In this document: in pieces, positions 1 to 9,563 of the stretch
Layout of the letters: each line of letters begins with the position of its first letter
Position numbering within the stretch: the first letter of the stretch is position 1
From: Dactylorhiza incarnata
Lineage: Eukaryota; Streptophyta; Magnoliopsida; Asparagales; Orchidaceae
Direction of reading: 5' to 3'
Assembly: GCA_033032865.1 (NCBI GenBank)
Contig: JAWHQI010000121.1
Coordinates: 6,200,001 to 6,264,000, forward strand
DNA: 64,000 bases
The notes under the pieces: generated by a model
The model's input: only the letters and a program-made list of their open reading frames with translations
What the model was told of the DNA's origin: nothing
Databases searched by the model: none
Program-made: the position numbers and the translations under genes

Positions 1-35
1 CTGTCAAATCTCCAGGAAAATATATTTTGGTGCTA

Positions 36-529
36 CTATCGCGCGGCGTTAGACCTACCGCTGGCGCTAGCTGAATGTGATGTGTTCGACTTACTGGTGG
101 TCGACGAACTGAGTTTGACAAAATTCATATCCCAGCGTTCGACGAACTGCCTATCCCTGCGTCCGATGAAATGCATGATCTACCGCGGAGCATTAGCACT
201 AACGTTGGCGCTATTGTCTGTTCGACGAATTGGAGATCGACAAATTAAGAAGCCTGGTCGACGAAGTTGGGTTCGAAGAACTACATGCTCTATCGCGGTG
301 CGGTATGTCTACCGCCCGGCGGTAGCTTTTTGGAAACCTCCCATCTGCAGTTGATTGAGGGGAAAATTTGGAAGGAAATATTGACTGGAGTAATAATATC
401 TCGCTATCATGCGGCGTTAGCGTTACCGCGACGCGCTAGGCTGCCACGATCAGAAGTTACCATAACTGCCAGGATCTGTGTGCGTGTCGTGTCACTACCG
501 TGGGGCGGTAGGTCTAGCGCAGGCGGTAG
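36..529 (+). repeat. Paired quasi-palindromes, LTR of A
   Basis: Five pairs lie in this stretch: 36-52/55-70, 180-196/199-214, 290-307/309-325, 403-420/422-439 and 495-511/514-529. Each half is a 16-18 bp imperfect palindrome near CTAnCGCCnGGCGnTAG, and the two halves are 1-3 bp apart. A sixth pair is at 1154-1169/1173-1188. The same design recurs in elements B, C, D and F. Confidence 0.85.
85..275 (+). repeat. GTTCGACGAAC palindrome cluster in LTR of A
   Basis: TTCGACGAA-type quasi-palindromes (arms TTCG/CGAA around one base) recur here, for example near 139, 221 and 257. The reverse form GTTCGTCGAAC is tandemly arrayed in the LTR of gypsy element F (55620-55870). The cluster is mostly missing from the truncated right LTR of A. 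Confidence 0.75.
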
Positions 530-1284
530 CGGACGAATCTATTTAAAGAGCGGTGCCTCCTCCATTGTGGGTTGTTGTTGACGAACGAAGAAAAGCCTTA
601 TTTTCAGAGCATTCGTGAGAGCCTTCAGAAGCAGCCCAAAGAACTCCTTTCAACGTTCGTGAATTCAAAAGGACTCGAAGACCGATTCGACCGCATCTAC
701 ATCGACTTCAAGTTCTTCTTCTTGAGGGAGTCTTAGTTCTTGTTTTGTTTTAATTTTCAATTGTAACCCTTTTATCTTTTTTTTCGGTAGAGAAATTCGC
801 CACAAGGCGACTAGGGCCTTGCGGGGACTAGGGGAAATTCGCCTCGTGTTGTCGACTAAGTCTAGGGTGTAGATCTAGGGAGTGCTTGAGGCCTTTCCGG
901 TGAGGGAAGGGCTAGAGCAGCTTGAGGCCTTATCTGGGAAAGATAGGATAAAGCCAACCGGTCCTTAGGAGAAGGGTCGGTTTAGAAAACCAAAACAGTT
1001 TTCATTAGCCGCCTCTGTCCAAGCGTCATTGGGAAAAATTTTGTAATCATTTTTATTTCAAGTTAATGATAATGAAAATATGTTTGTTTTTCCATATCAG
1101 TTTTGTGCTCTGTGATTTTCATTGGTGTAACCTAAAAGTATTTTTCGCTGTCTCTAACGTCGAGCGGTAACACTACCGCTAGCGGTAGCAGCAGAGAATA
1201 AATTTTTCAAATAATCACGAAAATTTTAAAACCCTTATTCACCCCCCCCCCCCCACCCCTAAGGGCGCCTACAGATCCAACAAG

Positions 1285-1296
1285 TGGTATCAGAGG
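1285..1296 (+). promoter_or_regulatory. Primer binding site of A (tRNA-iMet type)
   Basis: TGGTATCAGAGG lies two bases after the LTR end. It matches the usual plant initiator-methionine tRNA primer site (TGGTATCAGAGC) at 11 of 12 positions. Confidence 0.9.
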
Positions 1297-1331
1297 TAGG
1301 TTATTCCAATTCTGTCTAACAACCGGGAATA

Positions 1332-3178
1332 ATGGCGCTCCGTGATCTCGCTTTCCATGAGGGGCAGGGAATAAGTAGACCTCCGTTGTTTACCGGAACT
1401 GATTATAATTACTGGAGAACTAGTATGTGTTGTTTTCTGATAAACTTAGACCTAGATGTATGGGCATGTGTTGAAACTCCGTACACTTCTCCTTCATACA
1501 TTGTTGGAGAAGTAACCATTGAAAAACCTAGGGATAAATGGGACGATGAAGATAAGGCTAGGTGTAAGAATAATGTGAAAGCGATGAATGCTCTGTTCTG
1601 TGCTCTTGATAGGACTGGATTTAATAGAGTCAGTGCATGTGAATCTGCTTATGATATTTGGAACTTATTAGAAATAACGCATGAAGGTACCTCGCAGGTC
1701 AAAGATTCAAAACTATTCCAACTGGAATCTGAATTTGAAAGGTTCAGGATGGATCTGAATGAGGACGTCGACGCCATGTACACTCGATTCACCAAGATCG
1801 TCAATGCCTCAAAAATTCTTGGAAAAACATTTTCAAACGGCGACTTGGTGAGAAAGCTTCTTCGATCACTCCCACCAAAGTTCAATCCAAAGGTGACGGC
1901 GATTTCTGAATCGCATAATGTTAGGAGGCTTCAAATTGAGAGCCTCATTGGGAACCTAAAAACCCATGAGGTAGAACTCAAGATTCAAGAAGAGGTGTAC
2001 AACAAGGAGCCAAAGAAGAAATCCATGGCACTAAAGTCAAGAAAAGAAGTTGACGACGAGGAAGATGACGAGGAGAGTCTCTTTGTGAAGAACTTCACTA
2101 AACTTATGAAGAATCCGAAAAGGAGGAAAACCTTCCGAATTTTTTTCCGAAAGGGCTCCTCATCTAAAAGAGAGAAGAAGGAGAAGTCTAGCAACGACGA
2201 CGAAGAGCGGCCACCTCCCGAGTGCTTCCACTATAGGAAGACCGGGCATATTAGAAGTCAATGCCCAAAATTCTTGAAGGAACAAAAAGAAAAACGGGTC
2301 AAAGGAAAGGGGAAGAAGAAGGTCTTAAAAGCTGCAACATGGGACGACTCTTCCTCCGGGTGCTCAAGTAAATCAAGCTCAAGCGATGATGATGAGGCAA
2401 ACTTGTGCCTTATGGGGAAAATCAATGAATCAACTGACGATGAGTGCAGTGTACAAAGCGACACTGAGGTAATTCCCTCTAACTATGATGATCTTTATTC
2501 TGAATACTTAAGAACTTGCAAATCTTTTGGCAAAAATTTAAAAGATCTTGATTTACTTAAAACTGAAAATAAAATTCTTTTGAAACAAAATAAAAAATTA
2601 AGGAAGTTTTTACCTTGGGAAAGGAGAAGGAGTCTTGTCAAAAGAATGATGATCTTTTGGCATGGACTAGCAAACTTGAAATTGATCTTTCTAATGCTCT
2701 CTCTATCATCGAAACACTTTCGAAACAAAAGAGAGACTTAGAAAGAAATTTGAAACTCTCACTTTCTAATGTTGAAAAAGAAAAGAAAAACTTTGCAAAT
2801 AGATGCGGCAATTTAGTTAGTGAAATTTTTGCGTTAAAAGCCAAAATCCATGACCTTAATGTAGCCATAGAAAAATTTGGTGTTGGCCAGAAAAGTCTTG
2901 ATATGATTTTGGCCAACCAAAGGCATGGTAGTGCAAAAATTGGGCTAGGTTATGTCTCCCCTAACTACCACCCGGCGGTAACAGTTAACGCTGGCGGTAG
3001 TAACATAACTCATAACTCATGTAATAATCATAAATCTGGAAGTTTTTCTGCTTATTCCCCATCCTCCAGCAAGAGTCCACAACAAAAACTGAAGAAGGTC
3101 TCAACCCCTTTTGTGTTATGTGCCAAGTGTCATATCTTCGGGCATACCTTGGACTCTTGCAGGATGAAGGGTAGATGA
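1332..3178 (+). pseudogene. gag: gag of Sirevirus A, frameshifted
   Basis: This would encode the particle coat protein. The first frame (1332-2741) has a UBN2-type copia gag region at about residues 15-230 (motifs FTGTDYNYW, MNALFCAL, LLRSLPPKFNP), then a Lys/Glu-rich stretch and a zinc knuckle near residue 297 that reads CFHYRKTGHIRSQC, so its second Cys is Tyr. The frame shifts near 2600-2620; the second frame (2615-3178) is coiled-coil rich and ends with an intact knuckle, CAKCHIFGHTLDSC. Sirevirus gags are long and coiled-coil rich, which fits. The start was chosen because the related elements C and D have the same IMAxHDL-like beginning. A pair of the CTAnCGCC quasi-palindromes lies in frame at 2965-3000. 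Confidence 0.85.
2965..3000 (+). repeat. Paired quasi-palindrome inside gag of A
   Basis: CTACCACCCGGCGGTA (2965-2980) and GTTAACGCTGGCGGTAG (2984-3000) form one pair of the family otherwise seen in non-coding DNA. It is read in frame as HPAVTVNAGGS. The corresponding gag regions of C and D show nothing like it. Confidence 0.75.
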
Positions 3179-3301
3179 ACTGTCAAGCAAATCTGGTTTC
3201 CTAAGGTTTTCACCTATTCAATGGGAGGAACCACCTGGGTATCCCGATCTTTACTCTCATCTTCTTGTTAGGTATGTTGGCAGGCTAAGGAGAAGGAAGA
3301 C

Positions 3302-3679
3302 ATGTGGTACTTGGACTCAGGATGCTCTAAACACATGACAGGCGATAAAGCAAAATGCCTTAGCCTCACTAAGAAGAAAGGAGGAATGGTGACATTTGGG
3401 GACAATGGAAAGGGAAGGATTTTAGGTACTGGTACTGTTGGTAACAATTCTTTTTCTCTTACTAATGTCTTATATGTAGAAGGTTTGAAACATAACATGA
3501 TATCTATTAGTAAACTTTGTGATAAAGGTTTAAATGCCCTATTTGTGTCTTCTACTAATTTATGTAAAATTATAGATCCTAAAACCCTTAGTATTGTACT
3601 CACAGCACCACAAACTCACAATGTGTATCTAATTGCCTTTCATGATCTATCACATGCGTCACTCAAATGTCTTATATAA
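3302..3679 (+). pseudogene. pol: Protease domain of A
   Basis: Aspartic protease that would cut the Gag-Pol polyprotein. The active-site triad reads DSG in WYLDSGCSKHMTG, followed by the copia pattern VTFGDNGKGRILGTGTVG and LYVEGLKHNMISISKL. It is in the same frame as the second part of gag but separated from it by stops at 3176 and near 3269. The stretch between (3179-3301) still reads KQIWFPKV, the conserved lead-in to Sirevirus protease. The frame ends at 3677 in an A-rich run. Confidence 0.85.
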
Positions 3680-3694
3680 AAAAATTAAGAACTT

Positions 3695-4322
3695 GAATTA
3701 TGGCATAGGCGTCTTGGTCACTCGTGCACTAAGTTAATCTTAAAACTATCAAAGAATAAACTCATTACAGGTTTGCCTATACTAAATGGAAATCTATCTT
3801 CTTTATGCACGCCATGCCAAAAGGGAAAATTTTCAAAAACTTTGTTTAAGAGTAAAAAAGAAATATCCACCTCAAGACCATTACAACTAATTCACATGGA
3901 TCTTTTTGGACCTATTAGCACGTGTAGTCTTGGTGGTAAAAAATACACCTTTGTATTAATTGATGATTTTTCTAGATTTACTTGGACCCTATTTCTAAAC
4001 TCCAAATCCGATGCATTTTCTGAATTTACAAAGCTTTGCAATCGTATTCAAAATGAATTAAATCTAAAAATCAAGTGTATACGATCGGATCATGGAGGGG
4101 AATTTGAAAATGATAGCTTCACCACTTTTTGTAATAGCCTAAGAATGAAGCACAAATTTTTCGCTCCACGCACCCCCCCCCCCAACAAAACGGTGTGGTG
4201 GAGAGGAAAAATAGAACACTTCAAGAACTTGCACGCACTATGCTATCCGAGTATGGGTTGCCTAGATACATCATGCTATTTGGGCCGAAGCCATAAATAC
4301 ATCATGTTATGTCATAAACCGT
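3695..4322 (+). pseudogene. pol: Integrase domain of A, shifted at a C11 run
   Basis: The HHCC zinc region is visible (LWHRRLGH then CTPCQKGK), followed by the core with first Asp in HMDLFGP and second Asp in IRSDHGGEFE. At 4173-4183 a run of 11 C shifts the frame; the catalytic Glu region (VVERKNRTLQEL) continues in another frame from about 4184, and stops follow near 4290-4320. The integrase cannot be made as one chain. The C-run is the likely cause and could be a real expansion or a sequencing error. Confidence 0.85.
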
Positions 4323-4325
4323 GTT

Positions 4326-5615
4326 ATGATTCGACCTATTTTGAAATTAACTCCATATGAATTGTACTTTCAAAAGAAACCTAATGTATCATATTTTCAT
4401 GTCTTTGGTTGTAAATGTTTTATCTTAAACACCAAGGATGCATTAGCTAAATTTGATGAAAAATGTGATGAAGGTATTTTTCTTGGTTACTCCTCCACTA
4501 GCAAAGCATATAGAGTATATAATAAAAAATCTAAAAAGGTTAAAGAGTCTATTCATGTGAAGTTTGATGAACTTGTGCCTTGTGTAGATTCTACTTGTAC
4601 AGGTAATGAAGATGAACCTCCTTCACCATTGGAGCATGATGATGATGATCCACTTGAAAAGGAAAAAGAAGTAGAGACGATGCAAGAAGAGTTCGTGCCT
4701 CCAAGTGTGCTTCGATTTACAAGGGATCATCCAAGGGAGATTATCATTGGAGAACCATCAAGAGGGGTAACTACACATTCTTTATTTAATGAATCTTTTT
4801 CAAATTTATGCTTTGTTTCAGAAATAGAACTGAAAAATGATTCCACCGCGTTAAATGATGAGTGTTAGTTTATTGCTATGAATGACGAATTAAATCAATT
4901 TGAACGCAATAAAGTTTGGAAACTAGTTGAAAGACCATCTAATCACCCCGTTATCGGTGTTAAATGGATATTTAAAAATAAATTAGATGGCGAGTCTAGA
5001 ATAACTAAGAACAAAGCTAGATTAGTGGCACAAGGTTATTCTCAAATCGAGGGGGTAGATTTCGATGAAACATTTGCACCCGTTGCTCGCCTTGAATCGA
5101 TTAGAATTTTTCTAGCTTTTGCGAGTTATAAGAAGTTTAAATTATTTCAAATGGATGTCAAAAGTGCCTTCTTAAACGGGATAATAAAAGAAGAAGTCTA
5201 TGTAGAACAACCCCCCGGATTTATTGATGAAAAATTTCCAAATCATGAATATAGATTAGAAAAAGCGCTTTATGGTCTAAAACAAGCGCCTCGTGCTTGG
5301 TATGAATGCTTAACATCTTTTTTATTAAAGCACGGTTACAAAATGGGTAGTACCGATAACACGCTCTTCATTAAGCACTGTGATAATGATTTGATTATTT
5401 TACAAATATATGTTGACGATATTATTTTTGGAGCCACTAATGAAGATTTGTGTAAGGAAGTTATTCTAGTGATGCAAAATGAATTTAAGATGAGTCTAGT
5501 GGGTGAACTAACATATTTTTTTGGATTTCAAATAACCCAAAGAAATGATGGAATTTTTATATGTCAATCCAAATATGTTCATGATATGCTACAACGTTTT
5601 GGTTTGAAAACTTGA
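4326..5615 (+). pseudogene. pol: Reverse transcriptase of A
   Basis: Frame 4326-4868 holds the integrase C-terminal part (FGCKCF, FLGYSSTSKAYRVYN) and the Sirevirus linker (REIIIGEPSRGVTTHS). An in-frame TAG at 4866-4868 separates it from the RT at 4878-5615. RT motifs are [34 protein letters not shown] and the catalytic [10 protein letters not shown], followed by [12 protein letters not shown] missing T near 5603 (element B keeps it) ends the frame just before the KQTSTPM motif. The RT core is otherwise well preserved. Confidence 0.9.
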
Positions 5616-6354
5616 AACAAACTAGTACTCCAATGAGCGCCTCACTAAAATTAGGGAAAGATGATGCTGGAGTTTCAATTGACCAAACTTTATATAGAGG
5701 AATGATTGGATCCCTATTATACCTTAGTGCATCTCGACCTGATATTATGTTTGTCGTATGCTTATGCGCTAGATTTCAAGCAAATCCGAAAGAATCTCAT
5801 TTAAAAGAGGTGAAACAAATTTTTCGATATCTAATCGAGACATCTCAATTAGGACTTTGGTATCCATATAATAATTCTTTTCTCTTGCATGGGTAATCAG
5901 ATTCTGATTATGCGGGTTGTCATTAGATAGGAAAATCACTTGTGGTACTTGTCATTTCTTAGGTCCTTCTCTAGTTGCATAGTCAAGTAGAAAACAAAAT
6001 TCTGTTGCCCTCTCCACCACCGAGGCAGAATATATTGCACTAGGAAGTTGTTGTGCCCAAGCTTTATGGATGACTCAAACCTTAGGGGACTTTGGTGTTC
6101 ATTTAACTAATGTTGAACTTAAGTGTGACAATAAGAGTGCTACTGAGTTAACAAACAACCCCGTTCATCACTCACGATCTAAACACATAGATGTAAGACA
6201 CCACTTCATTAGGGATCACATCAAAAAGGAACATGTTCATATAAACTTCATTGGAACTGAATCGCAACTTGCAGACATCTTTACCAAGCCTCTACCCGAT
6301 TCTCGATTTGCTCTACTTAGACTAGAACTTGGGGTCTTGGACCTTCACACTTAA
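5612..6354 (+). pseudogene. pol: RNase H of A
   Basis: The frame resumes with STPMSASLKLGKD and SRPDIMFVVCLCARFQ, then is broken by a stop at 5894 in the SDSDYAG motif and again near 5923. It recovers as STTEAEYIALGSCCAQALW and ends with KHIDVRHHFIRDHI and ADIFTKPLPDSRF, the usual copia RNase H C-terminus. It matches the same region of element B (32589-33740) throughout. Confidence 0.88.
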
Positions 6355-7487
6355 ACTTGCAAAATCCGCATTTTTGTGCATACATATGTTTGATTTCTTT
6401 GATGGAATACATTGTCACTATTCTGCACAAAAATATTCAAAAGAAAACTTCTGCAAAAATTCTCGTTTTTTTCCAAAATTTGGAGATCTGTCACTACCGC
6501 CCGACGATAGCTAGTTACCGCTGGCGTTAGTGGGTACTTTCTGAATTTTTAGTTTCTTTTTCATTTTCTTTTTCATCTTTTTTTGCAGTTCCTGTTATTT
6601 CCTCTAAAATTCTAAAAACAAAAAACTGTAAAATAAATCAAAATTCAACTATAAACATGCTTTGTTTTTCTATATAACAAAACCAACTACAAAATTGAAA
6701 AACTAATTAAAACAACAAAAACATGCTTTCTATTTTTTTATTCTTTACTTTTGAAAAACTTAAAATTTATAAAAACTGATGTAATTTTCAATGTTTCAAG
6801 GATAATATGGCTTATCTTACTTAGTTTAGAATACAATGTTTCACTCTCTATTATCAAGTATCTTAATAACATTGTTTTGTATCATACCTTGAACATTATC
6901 TTATATGTGCTCTGAAATTGATTATAGAAATCATGTGTAGTATTTCATAGCATGCCTCTATGTATGAGTAAATGGCTTATATTTGCTAATGTTTCTATTC
7001 ACTCACACTTTTTGATATACTACATATGCAGTTAATCTCTTCTTACATGATTGTGTAGTGAAACAACTTAATATTCTTGATAGGCATGCTTAGTTTTACC
7101 TACACCACATATAAAAATCTTTTTCATGCACCTATTTTTTTGGGGGGAAGAAGTGTATCTTTTCAAAAATCTCTTGTTTGCACATACAAGTGAATTCGGA
7201 GACCTTTGTCCTTTAGCAAAAAATTCAAATAAATAATTGACAAAGTTTACTCCATCAAGCACTACTCACCCTCCTGATAAGTCTTAATGAGCATTGTGAG
7301 GTTGAGCACCTTGGAGAGAATTGTAAAGTGCCTTGGTGCAAACACTTTCTTTTTACACTACTTCTTCTTGTACACCGAATCATAAATAACTAAAATTCAA
7401 AATAATAATTGTGATTCCCCAAGCAATACTTTGCACCCTATTAAGTCTTAATAAGCATTGTGTGTGCAGAGCACCTTGGTTGTTGTA
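6355..7487 (+). other. 3' UTR of A
   Basis: AT-rich non-coding DNA with no supported gene. It holds one paired quasi-palindrome at 6494-6530 and two stem-loops (7256-7313 and 7419-7479). It is homologous to the 3' UTRs of B and C, but its last roughly 1 kb, with the polypurine tracts, is deleted: at about 7487 it passes straight into the middle of the LTR. Confidence 0.8.
7256..7479 (+). promoter_or_regulatory. Twin stem-loops in 3' UTR of A
   Basis: Copy 1 (7256-7313) and copy 2 (7419-7479) each begin with a CAAGCA-type arm and end with GCACCTTGG, around a shared TAAGTCTTAAT loop. Inner stem bases differ between copies but still pair: GAGGTT-side in copy 1, and CTTTGCAC with GTGCAGAG in copy 2. 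The same two structures occur at the same place in B and C. Confidence 0.65.
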
Positions 7488-8567
7488 CAAACGCTGGCGC
7501 TAGTGTCCGTTCGACGAATTAGAGATCGACGAATTAAGAAGCCTGGTCGACAAAGTTGGGTTCGAAGAACTACATGCTCTACCGCGGTGCGGTATGTATA
7601 CCGCCCGGCGGTAGCTTTTTGGAAACCTCCCATCTGCAGTTGATTGAGGGGCAGATTTGGAAGGAAATATTGGCTGGAGGAATAATATCTCGCTATCGCG
7701 CGGCGTTAGCATTACCGCGACGCTCTAGGATGCCACGATCAGAAGTTACCATAATTTCCATGATCTGTGTGCGTGTCGTGTCACTACCGCGGGGTGGTAG
7801 GTCAAGCGCAGGCGGTAGCAGATGAATCTATTTAAAGAGCGGTGCCTCCTCCATTGTGGGTTGCTGTTGAAGAACGAAGAAAAGCCTTATTTTCAGAGCA
7901 TTCGTGAGAGCCTTCAGAAGCAGCCCAAAGAACTCCTTTCAACGTTCGTGAATGCAAAAGGACTTGAAGAACGATTCGACCGCATCTACATCGACATCAA
8001 GTTCTTCTTCTTGAGGGAGTCTTAGTTCTTGTTTTGTTTTAATTTTCAATTGTAACCCTTTTATCTTTTGTTTCGATAGAGAAATTCGCCACAAGCCGAC
8101 TAGGGCCTTGCGGGGACTAGGGGGAATTCGCCTCATGTTGGCGACTAGGTCTAGGGTGTAGATCTAGGGAGTGCTTGAGGCCTTTCCGGTGAGGGAAGGG
8201 CTAGATCGTCTTGAGGCCTTATCTGGGAAAGATAGGCTAAAGCCAACTGGTCCTTAGGAGAACGGTCGGTATAGAAAACCAAAACAATTTTCATTAGCCG
8301 CTTCTTTCCAAGCGTCATTGGGAAAAATTTTGTAATCATTTTTATTTCAAGTTAATGATAATGAAAATATAATTGTTTTTTCATATCTGATTCGTGCTCT
8401 ATGATTTTCATTGGTTTAACCTAAAAGTATTTTTCTCCGTCTCTAACGCCGAGCGGTAACACAACCGCTGGCGGTAGCAGCAGAGAATAAATTTTTCACA
8501 TAATCACGAAAATTTTAAAACCCTTATTCACCCCCTCCCCCCTCTAAGGGCGCCTACAGATCCAACA
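7488..8567 (+). repeat. 3' LTR of A, 5' truncated
   Basis: It matches 201-1282 of the left LTR and ends in CCAACA at 8567. It has no TGTTGG start and no upstream polypurine tract, because a deletion fused the 3' UTR to the middle of the LTR. It keeps quasi-palindrome pairs near 7579-7614, 7692-7728, 7784-7818 and 8444-8480. Small base differences from the left LTR show that time has passed since insertion. Confidence 0.9.
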
Positions 8568-9213
8568 GTTCATGGTAAGGGCATCTACGCAAAAGCTCCT
8601 TGAAGTGCTATCATGCATCATAGAGAGTCTCTGAGTCGATTTGCATAAATGACGCAATAACTGCACACATTTTGGCAGTCTTTGCAGGCAGAAAATACTT
8701 AGTAAGAAATTTTTTCACCATATCGGCCCATGTAGTGATGGAATCATTAGGAAGGGAGCCCAGCCACTACATGACCTTAGGCCACAAAGAAAAAGGAAAA
8801 ATACGTAATCGAATGGCATCATCTGTGATGCCATTGATTTTGAAAGTGTCGCAAATTTTGAGAAAAATAGAAATGTGAGAGTTTGGATCTTCGTCCGGCA
8901 GACCATCGAAGGTCACCGATTGTTGCACCATTTGTATGATGCTAGACTTAATCTCAAAGTTATTGTTTGCCACCGCAGGGCGAACAATACTTGACAGTGT
9001 GCCTTCCAAATTCGGCCACGCATAATAGGACATGGTCCTTTATGGGGCCTCATTGGGATTGGGCGCATTATGCTCCATATTTGCTGCGGTAATGTCCCCG
9101 ATCGACTCTTCGAATTCTAAATGTGTATCCTGATCATGAGAACGGAGGCACCGCAAAAGGGTTTGCTCGATCTTTGGATTAAAAGGAATATTTGAAGAGC
9201 TGCCCCTGGTCAT
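8568..9213 (-). pseudogene. gag: gag of G, interrupted by A
   Basis: On the minus strand the frame opens with MTRGSSSNIPFNP at 9213, meets a stop at 9040-9042, and continues as a retrotransposon gag core (VANNNFEIKSSIIQMVQQS, GLPDEDPNSHISIFLKICDT, ITDDAIRLRIFPFSL), with another stop at 8767. Remnants of the RWFLKYFLPAKT-like helix and of HFKELLRRCPYHE run up to the boundary with A. The wording is typical of Athila/Tat-group gags. The leader 9214-9539 is purine- and AT-rich, with an (AT)n run near 9303-9321. Confidence 0.8.
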
Positions 9214-9339
9214 ACACTAAAAAAAGAGAAGGGGAGAGAAGAAAAAAAAAAGAGAAAAGAGAGAATAATAAAATAAAACAAAAGAAAGAGAAAAAACATA
9301 ATTATTATATATATATATATATTTTCTTTTTAGGCAGAT

Positions 9340-9440
9340 TAAGTTAGTCTTGGACTTCCCGAGCTATACCCCATGAAGGGTTCTCGCCGGTACTATGAGG
9401 TGTGCTGGGATGATAACCCAAACGTCCATTTCCAAGATTT
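9340..9440 (-). repeat. Leader block of G shared with Sirevirus C
   Basis: About 95 bp here (words GACTTCCCGAG, GGGTTCTC, CATTTC) align at roughly 80% by eye with 19070-19165 in element C. In G it lies between PBS and gag; in C it lies in the 3' UTR. Both elements read on the minus strand, so the block has the same orientation. Confidence 0.65.
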
Positions 9441-9539
9441 AAATTACACCTTTAAGATTTTTTGGAAACTAGAAAAAAGAAAATGAAAAAGAAAATGATA
9501 AAATTAAATGCTATCATCTTTTCTAAATATCAACCCAAC

Positions 9540-9557
9540 TCCCCGACAATGGTGCCA
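9540..9557 (-). promoter_or_regulatory. Primer binding site of G (tRNA-Asp type)
   Basis: On the minus strand it reads TGGCACCATTGTCGGGGA, close to the TGGCGCCGTTGCCGGGGA site used by many plant gypsy elements. It lies six bases after the LTR end (TATCA at 9564-9568). Confidence 0.8.
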
Positions 9558-9563
9558 AAAACT

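Larger units (their letters stand above)
1..1282 (+). repeat. 5' LTR of A (left end outside window)
   Basis: Bases 201-1282 match 7488-8567 closely. The LTR ends in CCAACA just before the PBS. It contains six pairs of CTAnCGCC/GGCGnTAG quasi-palindromes (36-70, 180-214, 290-325, 403-439, 495-529, 1154-1188), several GTTCGACGAAC-like palindromes (about 85-275), a block of TTCGCC...GGCGA hairpins (about 790-860), and a C-rich tract at about 1242-1254. The TGTTGG start seen in the related element B is not visible, so the 5' end lies outside. Confidence 0.9.
1..8567 (+). mobile_element. Sirevirus-type Ty1/copia retrotransposon A
   Basis: Two direct repeats (201-1282 and 7488-8567) flank gag, protease, integrase, RT and RNase H in the copia order. 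The initiator-Met-type PBS, the RT sequence ([10 protein letters not shown]), the GVTTHS linker before RT and the long 3' UTR fit the Sirevirus (SIRE/Maximus) lineage. The left LTR starts before base 1. The 3' end has a deletion that removed the end of the UTR, the polypurine tract and the first part of the 3' LTR. The right LTR end abuts a minus-strand gypsy gag, so A inserted into element G; the TSD (GTTCA at 8568-8572 is the candidate) cannot be checked because the left flank is missing. Coding is broken in many places, so A is inactive. Confidence 0.93.
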
